Shown here in pieces: positions 19,852 through 28,365 of a DNA stretch of 39,370 nt (within the stretch, counting starts at the first letter, position 1; every line of letters begins with the position of its first letter). Under the pieces are notes generated by a model that had not been told where the DNA came from, did not search any database, and saw only the letters and a list, made by a program, of their open reading frames with translations. This DNA is from Balneola sp. (GTDB lineage: Bacteria > Bacteroidota > Rhodothermia > Balneolales > Balneolaceae), in the NCBI GenBank assembly GCA_002720745.1, contig PBJO01000001.1, positions 95,386 to 134,755 of the forward strand. Reading direction: 5' to 3'. Position numbers and translations under genes: made by a program.

Positions 19852-19856
19852 GAGGG
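19852..19856 (+). promoter_or_regulatory. Ribosome binding site of rpmH
   Basis: GAGGG lies nine bases before the rpmH ATG. It is the clearest signal in the 224 bp secA-rpmH gap, which must also hold the divergent promoters for both genes. I see no RNA gene or other structure in that gap. Confidence 0.5.
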
Positions 19857-19865
19857 ATTAGATCC

Positions 19866-20024
19866 ATGAAACGTACATACCAACCTAGCAATCGAAAGCG
19901 TAAAAATAAGCATGGTTTTCGAGACAGAATGTCTACCCAAAGCGGGAGAAAAATCATTGCTGGTCGACGAGCAAAAGGTCGTCATAAGCTAACGGTTAGT
20001 GATGAGCGAAAAGGAGCCAAATAA
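19866..20024 (+). CDS. rpmH: 50S ribosomal protein L34
   Basis: The 52-residue, very basic protein begins [19 protein letters not shown], with [11 protein letters not shown] and [10 protein letters not shown] after it, matching bacterial L34 throughout. It is a component of the large ribosomal subunit. The ATG at 19866 is preceded by GAGGG. The gene overlaps the 5' end of rnpA by 23 bases, the classic rpmH-rnpA arrangement. The C-terminal VSDERKGAK extends a few residues beyond the usual end. Confidence 0.98.
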   Translation: MKRTYQPSNRKRKNKHGFRDRMSTQSGRKIIAGRRAKGRHKLTVSDERKGAK

Positions 20025-20475
20025 TTTATTAGCACCTCTCTCAACTGATGTACAAACACATCAGCTACCCAAACTATCGATATTGAGAGGGAAAGCATCT
20101 TTTGAAAAACTTTTCAAAGCCCCCAATACTTTTCATATTGGCAGTATTTTATTTCGATTCTGTCTTTCTCATTTCGCTAAATCTAATTCTACATCCGAAA
20201 AAAGACTACAAATAGCTTTCATTGCACCTAAGCATTTAGGCAACGCGGTTACTAGAAATAAAACAAAAAGGTTACTCAGGGAAAGCTTTCGTACTTCGAA
20301 TAGGGAATTGCATCATTTTTTGAGGAAAAACTCAATTAATTTGCATTTGGCCTTGATTGCCAGTTATCCTAATCCTGATTTTGAGCTTGTAAAGTATCAG
20401 ATGCATAAAGGACTCAACAATCTCATTGAGATTTTAGCCCATGATATTGATACCTTTAAATGTTTAGAGGAGTAA
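20002..20475 (+). CDS. rnpA: Ribonuclease P protein component
   Basis: RnpA is the protein cofactor of RNase P, which trims the 5' leader from precursor tRNAs. The RNR-type RNA-binding motif is visible as [17 protein letters not shown]. The 157-residue protein is longer than the usual 110-130 because of a roughly 25-residue N-terminal extension that overlaps rpmH. A GTG one codon earlier (19999) is an alternative start; a more downstream start would remove the overlap. It is followed by yidC 76 bp later, with no room for yidD, which normally sits between them. Confidence 0.93.
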   Translation: MSEKEPNNLLAPLSTDVQTHQLPKLSILRGKASFEKLFKAPNTFHIGSILFRFCLSHFAKSNSTSEKRLQIAFIAPKHLGNAVTRNKTKRLLRESFRTSNRELHHFLRKNSINLHLALIASYPNPDFELVKYQMHKGLNNLIEILAHDIDTFKCLEE

Positions 20476-20551
20476 AAAAATGTGCAGCATTCTCCAAAGA
20501 GTCGGATTTGACATATAACACCAAATACTAACCCAATAATAATTAGCTGTT

Positions 20552-22393
20552 TTGGATAAGAATACTGTAGTTGGATTTACCCTAATATTTGTACTGATGC
20601 TAGGCTGGTTTTATTTCACCTTACCTAACGAAGAACAATTAGCCGAGCAACAAAAGCAAAGAGCAATTAGAGACAGTTTAGCTCAAGTTGATTTAAACCA
20701 AAACTTAAATTCTAATTTAGATTCTGATATTGGAGTACCTAGTAGATTACAAAACCAGGGTATAGGGACTAGTGCACTTAGTAATATGAAATCGAGTCAA
20801 ATTATTGATGGTAACGAACCCAAAGTACAGAATGTTGGAATGTTTGGGGCCATCCAAGATTCGGTGCAACGGTTTACTACCATAGATACTCCACTATATA
20901 AAGCTATCTTCACAAATAAAGGGGCAGGGCCAACTCAATTCACCTTAAAAGAGCATGTCAATTGGGCGGGAACACCCGTACAAATGATTGGAGATACTAC
21001 TCTTTCTGCCTACAATTTGGGATTTTTAAGTACGGAAAACTATAATGTTGAAACCCAACAAATTCTTTTCGAAGCAGAAAATCCAGCATCAAATATCCTT
21101 GTTTTATCAGGAGAAAATAGAAGTTTGAGCTACAGATTAAATGTTCCCAATGGGGGTGCACTTCGTTACACCTACACATTTTTCTCTGATAGCTATGAGA
21201 TAGATCTAAGAGTAGAATACATTGGTATTCAGGAATATATCTTAGGTCGATCCGTAGATTTTGGTTTTATCAGCCCACTAAATTTTACTGAACGTGATCG
21301 AGTTCAAGAAGCTCTCGAAACATCTGCATACTTATTTGCAGGTGGAGAACTAGAACGGCTTAAGGTCGATAACCCAGACGAAAACAATGGATACAATGAA
21401 TTAAATATAAATGGCGTGGTTGAATGGGTTGCTACAAAAACCAAATTTTTTACCCAGCTTATACAACCAGTTCATAGCACTGAAGGAGCTTTACTAATTG
21501 GTCAAATAAATGGTAAAGTAGATCAAGCAACTACCGATCATGCATATCAGGCTATGGTTAATTCTGACATACCGAGCAATGGAAAGCAAGAATATCGACT
21601 GTATATAGGACCTACTAAATATGCCGATATGAAAAGTTACAATGAAAATGCGTTTGATATGGTAGAGGTGGGTTATGGGTGGCTACGATGGTTTTCTGAT
21701 CCATTTGTCCGTTTTATTGTTATTCCATTCTTTAATGTAATGGGTGGGTTTATCTCCAACTATGGGGTATTGGTCATTATATTTGCGGTCACCGTTAAAC
21801 TTGTTCTATCTCCACTCACGTTTAAAAGTTACAAAAGTATGGCGGCCATGAAAGAACTACAGCCGCAAATGAAAGAATTACAAGAAAAGTATAAGAGTGA
21901 TCCCCAGAAGCAGCAGAAAGCTACTATGGATTTATATCGCAAAAATAAAGTGAATCCATTGGGAGGTTGTGTACCCATTTTACTTCAGTTTCCTATCCTA
22001 ATTACTCTATGGCTATTTTTTCAAAATTCTATTTTACTAAGGCAAGAATCTTTCCTTTGGGCTAATGATTTATCCGCGCCAGATTTTATTATCAATTTAC
22101 CTTTTGGCATCCCGTTTTTAGGGGATCAAATAGGTGGATTTGTAATATTAATGTCACTTTCGATGGGGCTACAAAGTCGACTCACAGGGGGTGCTAGCGG
22201 CGGCGCAGCAAGCGGTGCGATGGCTCAGAATATGAAAATAATGCAGTATATACTTCCTATCATGATGCTATTCATATTTAACCGTTTTGCCTCTGGATTA
22301 AGTCTTTACTATCTCATTTTTAATGTTTTGTCGATTGTTCAACAATACTATATCAATCGAAGTACACATAAAGCGACTCTAGTAAAGTCTTAA
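20552..22393 (+). CDS. yidC: Membrane protein insertase YidC
   Basis: YidC inserts and folds inner-membrane proteins, alone or with SecYEG. The 613-residue protein shows the Gram-negative layout: an N-terminal membrane helix (about 5-25), a large periplasmic domain (about 30-365) and the conserved five-helix core. The core contains the motifs VKLVLSPLTFKSYKSM, NPLGGCVPILLQFPI and FNRFASGLSLYYLIFNVLSI. The start is TTG at 20552; it places the first helix right at the N-terminus (MDKNTVVGFTLIFVLM), and no upstream ATG fits. It lies downstream of rpmH-rnpA as in most bacteria. Confidence 0.97.
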   Translation: MDKNTVVGFTLIFVLMLGWFYFTLPNEEQLAEQQKQRAIRDSLAQVDLNQNLNSNLDSDIGVPSRLQNQGIGTSALSNMKSSQIIDGNEPKVQNVGMFGAIQDSVQRFTTIDTPLYKAIFTNKGAGPTQFTLKEHVNWAGTPVQMIGDTTLSAYNLGFLSTENYNVETQQILFEAENPASNILVLSGENRSLSYRLNVPNGGALRYTYTFFSDSYEIDLRVEYIGIQEYILGRSVDFGFISPLNFTERDRVQEALETSAYLFAGGELERLKVDNPDENNGYNELNINGVVEWVATKTKFFTQLIQPVHSTEGALLIGQINGKVDQATTDHAYQAMVNSDIPSNGKQEYRLYIGPTKYADMKSYNENAFDMVEVGYGWLRWFSDPFVRFIVIPFFNVMGGFISNYGVLVIIFAVTVKLVLSPLTFKSYKSMAAMKELQPQMKELQEKYKSDPQKQQKATMDLYRKNKVNPLGGCVPILLQFPILITLWLFFQNSILLRQESFLWANDLSAPDFIINLPFGIPFLGDQIGGFVILMSLSMGLQSRLTGGASGGAASGAMAQNMKIMQYILPIMMLFIFNRFASGLSLYYLIFNVLSIVQQYYINRSTHKATLVKS

Positions 22394-22415
22394 TTGCTTT
22401 TCTTTGGCACCACTC

Positions 22416-22436
22416 AGTTTAGGCTATAGCTAAACT
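22416..22436. terminator. Inverted repeat after yidC
   Basis: AGTTTAG and CTAAACT form a perfect seven-base stem with a seven-base loop (GCTATAG), starting 23 bases after the yidC stop codon. It could end the rpmH-rnpA-yidC transcript, although the T tract expected after a rho-independent terminator is missing. Confidence 0.4.
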
Positions 22437-22472
22437 AAAATCCAAAAATACACAATATTGCACTGCATTAAT

Positions 22473-22479
22473 AAAGGAA
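22473..22479 (+). promoter_or_regulatory. Ribosome binding site of the HsdR-N-like gene
   Basis: AAAGGAA stands seven bases before the TTG at 22487 and supports that TTG as the start codon. Confidence 0.55.
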
Positions 22480-22486
22480 TATATAT

Positions 22487-23389
22487 TTGTTAAGCACAGC
22501 CTTATATCACTATCCAATCATTCGTTACTTAGCCAACGAGGTGGAGTTATGGAACCCCGTTCATAAGCAATGGTTTAAAAATAGACCGGAAGAGCGTGTT
22601 CGACTTCGAGTAATCGAATACTTCTTACAAGAGTGTCAAATTTCGCCCAACAGAATTTGTCCAGAGTTTCAGATTGACTTAGCTAATCAAACGAAAGGGC
22701 GCATCGATCTAGTCTGTTTTGATACTAATTATCAAGCTCATTGCCTAGTAGAATGTAAGCATGTAAATATTCCTTTAAATGAACAGGTTGCGCAGCAAAT
22801 TGCTAAATACAACATGAACCTTCCTAGTCCCTATTTACTTATTACCAATGGAAGATTTGACGCCTGGTTTCAATGTACAACAAATGGTATTGAATATCTT
22901 GAATCAGTGCCTGATGAATATCGATCAACCCGAGAAGTTGAACGTGATCTACAATATTGGATAGATCGTGGATTTTTGTATCCTAACATCCCTGAATCGC
23001 TACATGAATTAGTATGTAATTTATGCTCACGCTTATACATAGATTTGAAATCTCCTCCTATTTACTTGGATTTTGAAAATATTCCACCGGAATATGCACT
23101 AAAAAATTATTTTTTCATTACAAGTTTTGAAGATGATAAAACCCATAATCAGATCGCATTTGCAATGAACGGTAAAGGAAATACACAAAGTTTAGATGTT
23201 ATTTTAAACGAGAATGGAGTTAGTACAAAATTATTAAAGATTGATATACTGGCTTTATCTAATCGTGAAAGGGTACATGCCACCTTATATACGGAAATAG
23301 GACAACGCCAAGTTAATATTTTTTCTATGTCACCATTGGATAACGAAGAATGGCTAAATAAACTAATCGAATACCTAGTAAAAGACTAA
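22487..23389 (+). CDS. Orphan HsdR N-terminal-like protein (predicted PD-(D/E)XK nuclease fold)
   Basis: The N-terminal half of this 300-residue protein matches the HSDR_N type, the nuclease-fold region of type I restriction subunit R. It shows E60 in ICPEFQIDL, D74 in GRIDLVCFD, the E89-C-K91 of LVECKH and Q104 in VAQQIAKYNM, followed by LLITNGRFDAWF. These are the residues of a PD-(D/E)XK active site. The C-terminal half (about 150-300) is beta-rich and not recognised. There is no helicase motor, methyltransferase or specificity gene nearby, so it is not a complete restriction system. The start is TTG at 22487 with a good ribosome site. A role in DNA repair or defence is possible but not shown. 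Confidence 0.78.
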   Translation: MLSTALYHYPIIRYLANEVELWNPVHKQWFKNRPEERVRLRVIEYFLQECQISPNRICPEFQIDLANQTKGRIDLVCFDTNYQAHCLVECKHVNIPLNEQVAQQIAKYNMNLPSPYLLITNGRFDAWFQCTTNGIEYLESVPDEYRSTREVERDLQYWIDRGFLYPNIPESLHELVCNLCSRLYIDLKSPPIYLDFENIPPEYALKNYFFITSFEDDKTHNQIAFAMNGKGNTQSLDVILNENGVSTKLLKIDILALSNRERVHATLYTEIGQRQVNIFSMSPLDNEEWLNKLIEYLVKD

Positions 23390-23408
23390 TCAATCAATAT
23401 GAAAGGTT

Positions 23409-24008
23409 TTACAGGTAAATCAGCTTACTATTTTGGTTTCTATTTGAAAGAGATTGATTCCATTGAAACCAACCCATTACGGCTAAAACAGTGAAAACAA
23501 AGAACTGCCCGCTAGTTAATAACAAATCTTTATAATAATACAATGGAATGGAAAGTAGGTCAGTTGCAATCCAAAACAACCAGTGCTCTACTTTTTTTTC
23601 GGCCATAAGCCACATTCCCACAATAGCAAGCGATGTAGTTAAGGAATCCCAGAGTGGTATTTCACTATCAGTGAACCTTTGAAGAATAACAAAAAGAATA
23701 ACCCAAGAGAGCAGAAATAAAACGATTGATAAAAGCCATTCTTTCCTACTATTATGTGTTATTTCTTTAAATGCACTACTCTCTGAGGGCTGAAGCCAAC
23801 GGTACCAACCATATATACTCATAAGAACGTAGTAGATATTGATGCCCATATCAGCATAAATCCCGTAAATAAAGGATAAGTACACATAGATACTGACGCT
23901 AATTAATCCAATAGGATATACCCATATACGCTCTTTCACTGAAAACCACACACTAGCTAAGCCAGTACTTACAGCCAATCCCTCAATACTGAATAAATAA
24001 TCAATCAT
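23409..24008 (-). CDS. pnuC: PnuC-family nicotinamide riboside transporter
   Basis: PnuC imports nicotinamide riboside, an NAD precursor, by facilitated diffusion across the inner membrane. The 199-residue protein has about seven hydrophobic helices and paired aromatic motifs typical of the family (SIYGWYRW and MGWFQWNQ). It also has a central KVEHWLFWIATDLLSIPLYY stretch, where the WxxxD-type motif lies. Its ATG overlaps the upstream hypothetical gene's stop by four bases, so it belongs to the porX-tsaE unit. A thiamine-type substrate cannot be excluded, since PnuT relatives look similar. No thiamine genes or TPP riboswitch are seen here. Confidence 0.88.
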   Translation of the reverse strand: MIDYLFSIEGLAVSTGLASVWFSVKERIWVYPIGLISVSIYVYLSFIYGIYADMGINIYYVLMSIYGWYRWLQPSESSAFKEITHNSRKEWLLSIVLFLLSWVILFVILQRFTDSEIPLWDSLTTSLAIVGMWLMAEKKVEHWLFWIATDLLSIPLYYYKDLLLTSGQFFVFTVLAVMGWFQWNQSLSNRNQNSKLIYL

Positions 24009-24295
24009 ACTTTTGTTTTTAGTATGCCAGTTAGATTCAGCGTATGTATTGGAATTAAATAGTTAATTAAAATTTCATCCTTATGAATGCCTAGTAACCC
24101 AGTGCCTCGAAAATCGACTAGGCATACGTTTTCTTCTCTTTGAACAATTTCACCTATCCCGTAAAACTCTGGACTGGGCCCATAGTAAACTAAATCACCA
24201 AACTGTAGTTCATTCTTTGCGCGCCTATGAAAAGGCATAACTACCGGCAATAAATCCAAGCGGTATGAAAGTTTTTTTTTACTATTTAGCGACAT
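24005..24295 (-). CDS. Hypothetical protein between tsaE and pnuC
   Basis: I do not recognise this 96-residue protein. The N-terminus is basic ([16 protein letters not shown]). The middle (LQFGDLVYYGPSPEFYGIGEIVQREENVC) reads like a small SH3/KOW-type beta barrel. There is no signal peptide or membrane helix. I chose the ATG at 24295, which gives a 14 bp overlap with tsaE; an in-frame ATG at 24343 would make it 112 residues with a larger overlap. It overlaps pnuC by four bases, so it is surely translated within this unit if it is real. Length and codon pattern support a real gene. Confidence 0.7.
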   Translation of the reverse strand: MSLNSKKKLSYRLDLLPVVMPFHRRAKNELQFGDLVYYGPSPEFYGIGEIVQREENVCLVDFRGTGLLGIHKDEILINYLIPIHTLNLTGILKTKV

Positions 24296-24743
24296 ATCTC
24301 TGTTTTTTTCGTATATGAATCGCTCGATTCTCCTGTATATCATATGGCCATTCGATCTCTACCATCCACCAAGTATCAGTGGAAAAAGGCAGTGCGAGTT
24401 CAGGCCACTCTATAATGCAAATACCACCATTGAAAAGATATTCTTCAAAGCCAATTTCTTGAAGCTCACTTAGAGATTTCAACCGATATAAATCAAAATG
24501 ATAAAGAGGTATTTGCCCAATATATTCATGCACCACCGCATAGGTTGGTGATTGTACATACTCTTGTTTAACACCGAAATAAGAGGCCAATCCTTTGGTA
24601 AAATATGTTTTTCCCACTCCTAAACCCCCCTGAATAATTACCACATCATTTGATTGAAGCCTGCGAGCAAATTCTTTAGCTATGGCAATAGTTTGTTCTA
24701 CGGATGATGAAGAAAAACTATAATTTGTGCTACTATACGTCAT
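24282..24743 (-). CDS. tsaE: tRNA threonylcarbamoyladenosine biosynthesis ATPase TsaE
   Basis: TsaE is the ATPase that cycles the TsaB-TsaD complex making t6A37 on ANN-decoding tRNAs. The 153-residue protein carries the Walker A motif GGLGVGKT (39-46), the [10 protein letters not shown] switch, HFDLYRL with the conserved aspartate, and IIEWPE. The usual motif is GDLGAGKT, so the aspartate and alanine of the P-loop are replaced here, within family variation. Its start overlaps the end of porX by 11 bp. Next to porX is a position I recall for tsaE in Bacteroidota genomes. Confidence 0.95.
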   Translation of the reverse strand: MTYSSTNYSFSSSSVEQTIAIAKEFARRLQSNDVVIIQGGLGVGKTYFTKGLASYFGVKQEYVQSPTYAVVHEYIGQIPLYHFDLYRLKSLSELQEIGFEEYLFNGGICIIEWPELALPFSTDTWWMVEIEWPYDIQENRAIHIRKKQRYVAK

Positions 24744-26322
24744 TTGATTTAGATTTTAAGAGTGCCACTGGTAAAATCATCTCTTCCATAGAAGCCCCCC
24801 CATGCTGAAAGGTATCCTTGTAGCGGTTTTGATATTTATGGTAATTGGTAGGATAGACAAAATAATAGTTTTCTTTTGCTATCAGATAGTCTTTCACGTT
24901 TGCATACTCAGGTAATCCAACTGCTTGTGGTTCTTTAAATACAATTACTGAATCTTTTTCTTCGGCATTTAAATTTCGCCCATACTTATATCTCAATCCA
25001 GTCGCAGTTTCCTTATCGCCATATACTTTGGTATCTCGAAGTGCTCGAACCGAACCATGATCGGTCGTAATTATAAGATTAACTCCCTCTTCTGATAGTT
25101 CTTTCAACATCTGAAAAAGGGATGAATGTTGAAACCAAGCTTCTGTAATTGCTCTAAATGCGGCCTCATCAGGAGCTAACTCTTTAATTACATCGGAATC
25201 GGAACGGGAGTGGACCAAGGTATCCACAAAATTGAATACAAAAGCAGAAAGAGGGCTCTGAGCATAATTTTTAATTTTTTGGGCTATATGACGCCCTTCC
25301 TGTACATTGAGTATTTTTTCATATTTCGTTTTAATTCCAAGCCCTTTTCTTGAAACATAAGAATTAAGCAACTCGTGTTCATACTTATTCCAAGATCGCT
25401 CATCCTGACCCTGCTTCCATAATGCTGGATATTGTTTTGATATTTGTAGTGGGGTTAGACCAGAAAATATAGCATTTCGAGAATAGGGGGTAGCAGTAGG
25501 TAAAAGCGAAAAATAAAATTCGGTTTGAATATCATAATATTGGCTTAAGTAACGCTCAAAAACTAACCATTGATCATAACGCATACAGTCAATAACAAAA
25601 AACATCACACGCTTTCCTTTCTTTATCAGAGGTTCTACATAAGTAGAAAGTATTCCAGGTGAGAGTAGAGGGGACTCGTCTTCTCCTTGGTTACGGTCAA
25701 AGGCATCTACTAGTTCATACTTTTTAATCCATTGCATGTAGTTCTGTTCCACCATTTTTCCAAACTCTCGATTAGCCGATTGAAATTGATCTTCCAGAAC
25801 CTGCTTTAAAGCTTCATCTCCTTGACCCAAATCCATCATCCAGTGGGTTAGTCTTTTGTACACATTAATCCAATCTTGCCAGGTAGTTCGATGATCTAAT
25901 AAGGCATCCATCTCTGGGAATGAACGTAAATAACTTTGGGCCGATTTTTCATTTTCTAAACGGCCTCTATCCAGTATTTTTTTTACCGTAAGAAGTATCT
26001 GTGATGGATTAACCGGTTTAATTAGATAGTCCGATATCTTTGCTCCAATGGCCTCTTCCATGATTAACTCTTCTTCACTTTTTGTAATCATAACTACAGG
26101 AACCAATGGGAATTTGGATTTAATTTGCTCCAAGGCTTGCAGGCCCCCAAGACCTGGCATTTGTTCGTCTAGAAAAACTATATCAAATAGTTGCTCATCC
26201 ATCATTGCTACCGCATCTCTACCATTGGTCACTGCTATAACTTCAAAGCCTTTTTTTTGTAAAAAAAGTATGTTGGATTGCAGTTGATCTATTTCGTCAT
26301 CTGCCCATAATATACTTGGCAT
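24733..26322 (-). CDS. porX: PorX-type response regulator with PglZ (alkaline phosphatase superfamily) domain
   Basis: PorX is a regulator of the type IX secretion system in Bacteroidota. The 529-residue protein starts with a receiver domain: acidic pair D8-D9, phosphoacceptor D52 (FLDEQMPG), T80 and K102 (YLIKPVN). A helical linker follows (about 125-225), then a PglZ-like domain of the alkaline phosphatase superfamily. That domain shows the metal and nucleophile motifs [21 protein letters not shown] (likely threonine nucleophile), TTDHGSVRA and a late HGGASMEE. In the studied PorX, this domain cleaves nucleotide phosphodiesters and phosphorylation controls dimerisation. The partner kinase PorY is not in the window. 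It is the first gene of a unit with tsaE, a hypothetical gene and pnuC. Confidence 0.92.
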   Translation of the reverse strand: MPSILWADDEIDQLQSNILFLQKKGFEVIAVTNGRDAVAMMDEQLFDIVFLDEQMPGLGGLQALEQIKSKFPLVPVVMITKSEEELIMEEAIGAKISDYLIKPVNPSQILLTVKKILDRGRLENEKSAQSYLRSFPEMDALLDHRTTWQDWINVYKRLTHWMMDLGQGDEALKQVLEDQFQSANREFGKMVEQNYMQWIKKYELVDAFDRNQGEDESPLLSPGILSTYVEPLIKKGKRVMFFVIDCMRYDQWLVFERYLSQYYDIQTEFYFSLLPTATPYSRNAIFSGLTPLQISKQYPALWKQGQDERSWNKYEHELLNSYVSRKGLGIKTKYEKILNVQEGRHIAQKIKNYAQSPLSAFVFNFVDTLVHSRSDSDVIKELAPDEAAFRAITEAWFQHSSLFQMLKELSEEGVNLIITTDHGSVRALRDTKVYGDKETATGLRYKYGRNLNAEEKDSVIVFKEPQAVGLPEYANVKDYLIAKENYYFVYPTNYHKYQNRYKDTFQHGGASMEEMILPVALLKSKSNDV

Positions 26323-26505
26323 TATATAGCGGATTAATGAATGGTTATTGTGCTAAGCAATATACTAAAACCCCAGAAGGCTATGCTATTCAATAATTCG
26401 AAGTCAATAGCATCCCTAATCATTCCCTGGTTAACTCAGTATAGAGATGTCTTTTTAATTTTTTCCATAGTTTTTTTGAAACTTAATTTTTTATCCAACT
26501 AGCGC

Positions 26506-26513
26506 TATATTTG
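26506..26513 (+). promoter_or_regulatory. Candidate Bacteroidota-type -7 element before the alpha/beta hydrolase gene
   Basis: TATATTTG matches the Bacteroidota -7 consensus TAnnTTTG and ends only three bases before the ATG at 26517. I see no ribosome site. If used, the transcript would begin at or near the start codon. I cannot find a matching -33 TTTG at the usual distance; the nearest one (26475-26478) is too far away. Confidence 0.3.
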
Positions 26514-26516
26514 ACT

Positions 26517-27395
26517 ATGTCACTATCTAATTCAAGGGTTAATCCTAATATTCAAAACCATTACTTTGACTATAATGGAACTTACTTAGCTTGGGAACAT
26601 ATCAGCATTGCTCATTCCAATAGTTCAACTGCTAGTTCTTCCAATGATCCACTGCATCCACTAATTATTTTACATGGTTGGGGCGCAAGTAAAAAAATAA
26701 TGCGACCCCTTGGGCGGACTTTAGCGATGCATCATGATTGTTACGTAATAGATTTAGCCGGTTTTGGAGAATCGTCCAAACCCCCGGTTGCTTGGAGAAT
26801 AAATGACTATGTCGAAAGTATAAAGGCTTGGGTTGAACACATTGGACTAGACACATTCGATATTTTAGCCCATTCTTTTGGTGGTCGTATTACCTTAAAA
26901 TTACTCACACAGGCATGGTCTAAAAAACATGTAAAAAAAGTATTGATTACGGGTGGTGCTGGGATGAAGCCGCAGCGCAGTACAAGATTTTATGCCAAAA
27001 AATATATCGCTAAAAGCCTTAAAATGCCCTTCAGACTACTCCCTGAACCCTTTAAGTCCAGAGGTTTAAACTGGCTTCGGGCTACATCTGCCTGGAAATC
27101 TTTAGGTTCTAGCGACTATGCTGTCTTGAACGGTGTTATGCGCGAAACTTTTACTCTTTCAGTTGAGGAATATTTAGAACCTACTCTAGCAAATATTTCT
27201 CATTCCGTACTCTTACTTTGGGGTAAGAACGACGATGCCACACCCCTATATCAAGCTAAGAGGATGGAAAAAGGTATATCCGAAGCTGCCCTAGTCGTTA
27301 TAAATGACTGCGGACATTATGCTTTTTTAGATAAACCCAAAGAATTCACTGCTATTGCCGAAGCGTATCTAAAACCAACTGATCAGGAAGGCTAA
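26517..27395 (+). CDS. Alpha/beta hydrolase
   Basis: This 292-residue cytoplasmic protein has the alpha/beta hydrolase fold. The oxyanion-hole segment is LIILHGWGAS, the nucleophile elbow AHSFGG (S120), the acid WGKNDDATP (D239) and the base CGHYAFLDKP (H267). The substrate is unknown; esterase, lipase-like or C-C hydrolase activity would all fit. I chose the ATG at 26517 over a TTG two codons upstream. Its 3' end overlaps the convergent pseudouridine synthase gene by 44 bp. It is divergent from porX across about 190 bp in which I see no other feature. Confidence 0.88.
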   Translation: MSLSNSRVNPNIQNHYFDYNGTYLAWEHISIAHSNSSTASSSNDPLHPLIILHGWGASKKIMRPLGRTLAMHHDCYVIDLAGFGESSKPPVAWRINDYVESIKAWVEHIGLDTFDILAHSFGGRITLKLLTQAWSKKHVKKVLITGGAGMKPQRSTRFYAKKYIAKSLKMPFRLLPEPFKSRGLNWLRATSAWKSLGSSDYAVLNGVMRETFTLSVEEYLEPTLANISHSVLLLWGKNDDATPLYQAKRMEKGISEAALVVINDCGHYAFLDKPKEFTAIAEAYLKPTDQEG

Positions 27396-28278
27396 AACCC
27401 AGCCCTAATGTTGGAAATTGGAGGCTCTTACTTACTAGTGCAATACCTTGATTTTGCAGACAATCACCTGAATTATCACCATTTTTACCATAGATAGGAT
27501 CATTATAAATTGGATATCCTTGATAGGACAAATGTAAGCGGATTTGATGGGTTCTTCCAGTTATAGGTCGGCACTCTATCAGTGTATCTTGTCCCTCTTG
27601 ACGTAAAAATTTGCATAAGGTTTGGGCAGCAAAGGCTGCTTCTAAATTAGCTCCGCATTCAAATACAAATCCTTTCTTTCTACGGATAGAGGCATTTATA
27701 AGGTGTTCTTTATCTCCATTTGAATATCCTTGCACCCGCGCCCAATAGATTTTTTTCACCTTCGATTCTTCAAAGGCTTTACTGCAAGCCCGTGCCATTT
27801 TTTTATTTTTTGCCATCACTACTAAACCTGAGGTTACCGCATCAAGCCTGTGTACAATTCGTAATCCTTTGTAGCCTCTTTCCTGTAAAATATACTGTAA
27901 ACTGTTTTTATTATATCGTCCCCCTGCATGCATAGGCATAGGCGCGGGCTTAAATAGTACTACTATATCGGAATTTTCTTCCAATATCATAACTTCATCA
28001 GGTACGCTAGGCTCAATCATATTAGGAACATGATGAACAATGGTATCACCAGTCAATAAGCAGACACTAGTAAAATTAGAGGCTTTTATCGACTTGCCAT
28101 CCCTTAGAATATGAATAAGACCTTCATTTTCTCGATGGCGCCATACTTTTTCTCCCACATAGGGAAAACGTTCAGCCAAATAGGTATAGAGTTCTTTTCC
28201 GTGCCCATCGCTACGCACAGCCATATGAAGAGTATAAGGATAAGACGATACCAAACGTACTTTACGCGAAACCGTCAT
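27352..28278 (-). CDS. RluA-family pseudouridine synthase
   Basis: The protein isomerises uridine to pseudouridine in rRNA or tRNA. The 308 residues hold the catalytic motif HRLDAVTSG with D146, the family segment EENSDIVVLFKPAPMPMH and the C-terminal RPITGRTHQIRLHL. An N-terminal region (about 20-85) resembles a degenerate S4 RNA-binding domain. Whether the target is 23S rRNA (RluC/RluD type) or tRNA (RluA/TruC type) cannot be told from the sequence. It lies 87 bp after trhO on the same strand and may be co-transcribed, giving two RNA-modification genes in a row. Confidence 0.93.
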   Translation of the reverse strand: MTVSRKVRLVSSYPYTLHMAVRSDGHGKELYTYLAERFPYVGEKVWRHRENEGLIHILRDGKSIKASNFTSVCLLTGDTIVHHVPNMIEPSVPDEVMILEENSDIVVLFKPAPMPMHAGGRYNKNSLQYILQERGYKGLRIVHRLDAVTSGLVVMAKNKKMARACSKAFEESKVKKIYWARVQGYSNGDKEHLINASIRRKKGFVFECGANLEAAFAAQTLCKFLRQEGQDTLIECRPITGRTHQIRLHLSYQGYPIYNDPIYGKNGDNSGDCLQNQGIALVSKSLQFPTLGLGFSLPDQLVLDTLRQ

Positions 28279-28365
28279 ACTCTATATAAACTTGTGCTTA
28301 TTCATTGCTAATTATACTACCGAAGAGAAGTATTCAAAACATTAATAGAGGAATCAATTAGGATT

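Noticed and set aside
19642..19865. Possible small RNA or riboswitch in the secA-rpmH gap
   Set aside because: No conserved RNA motif or convincing stem was seen; the gap is explained by two divergent promoters.
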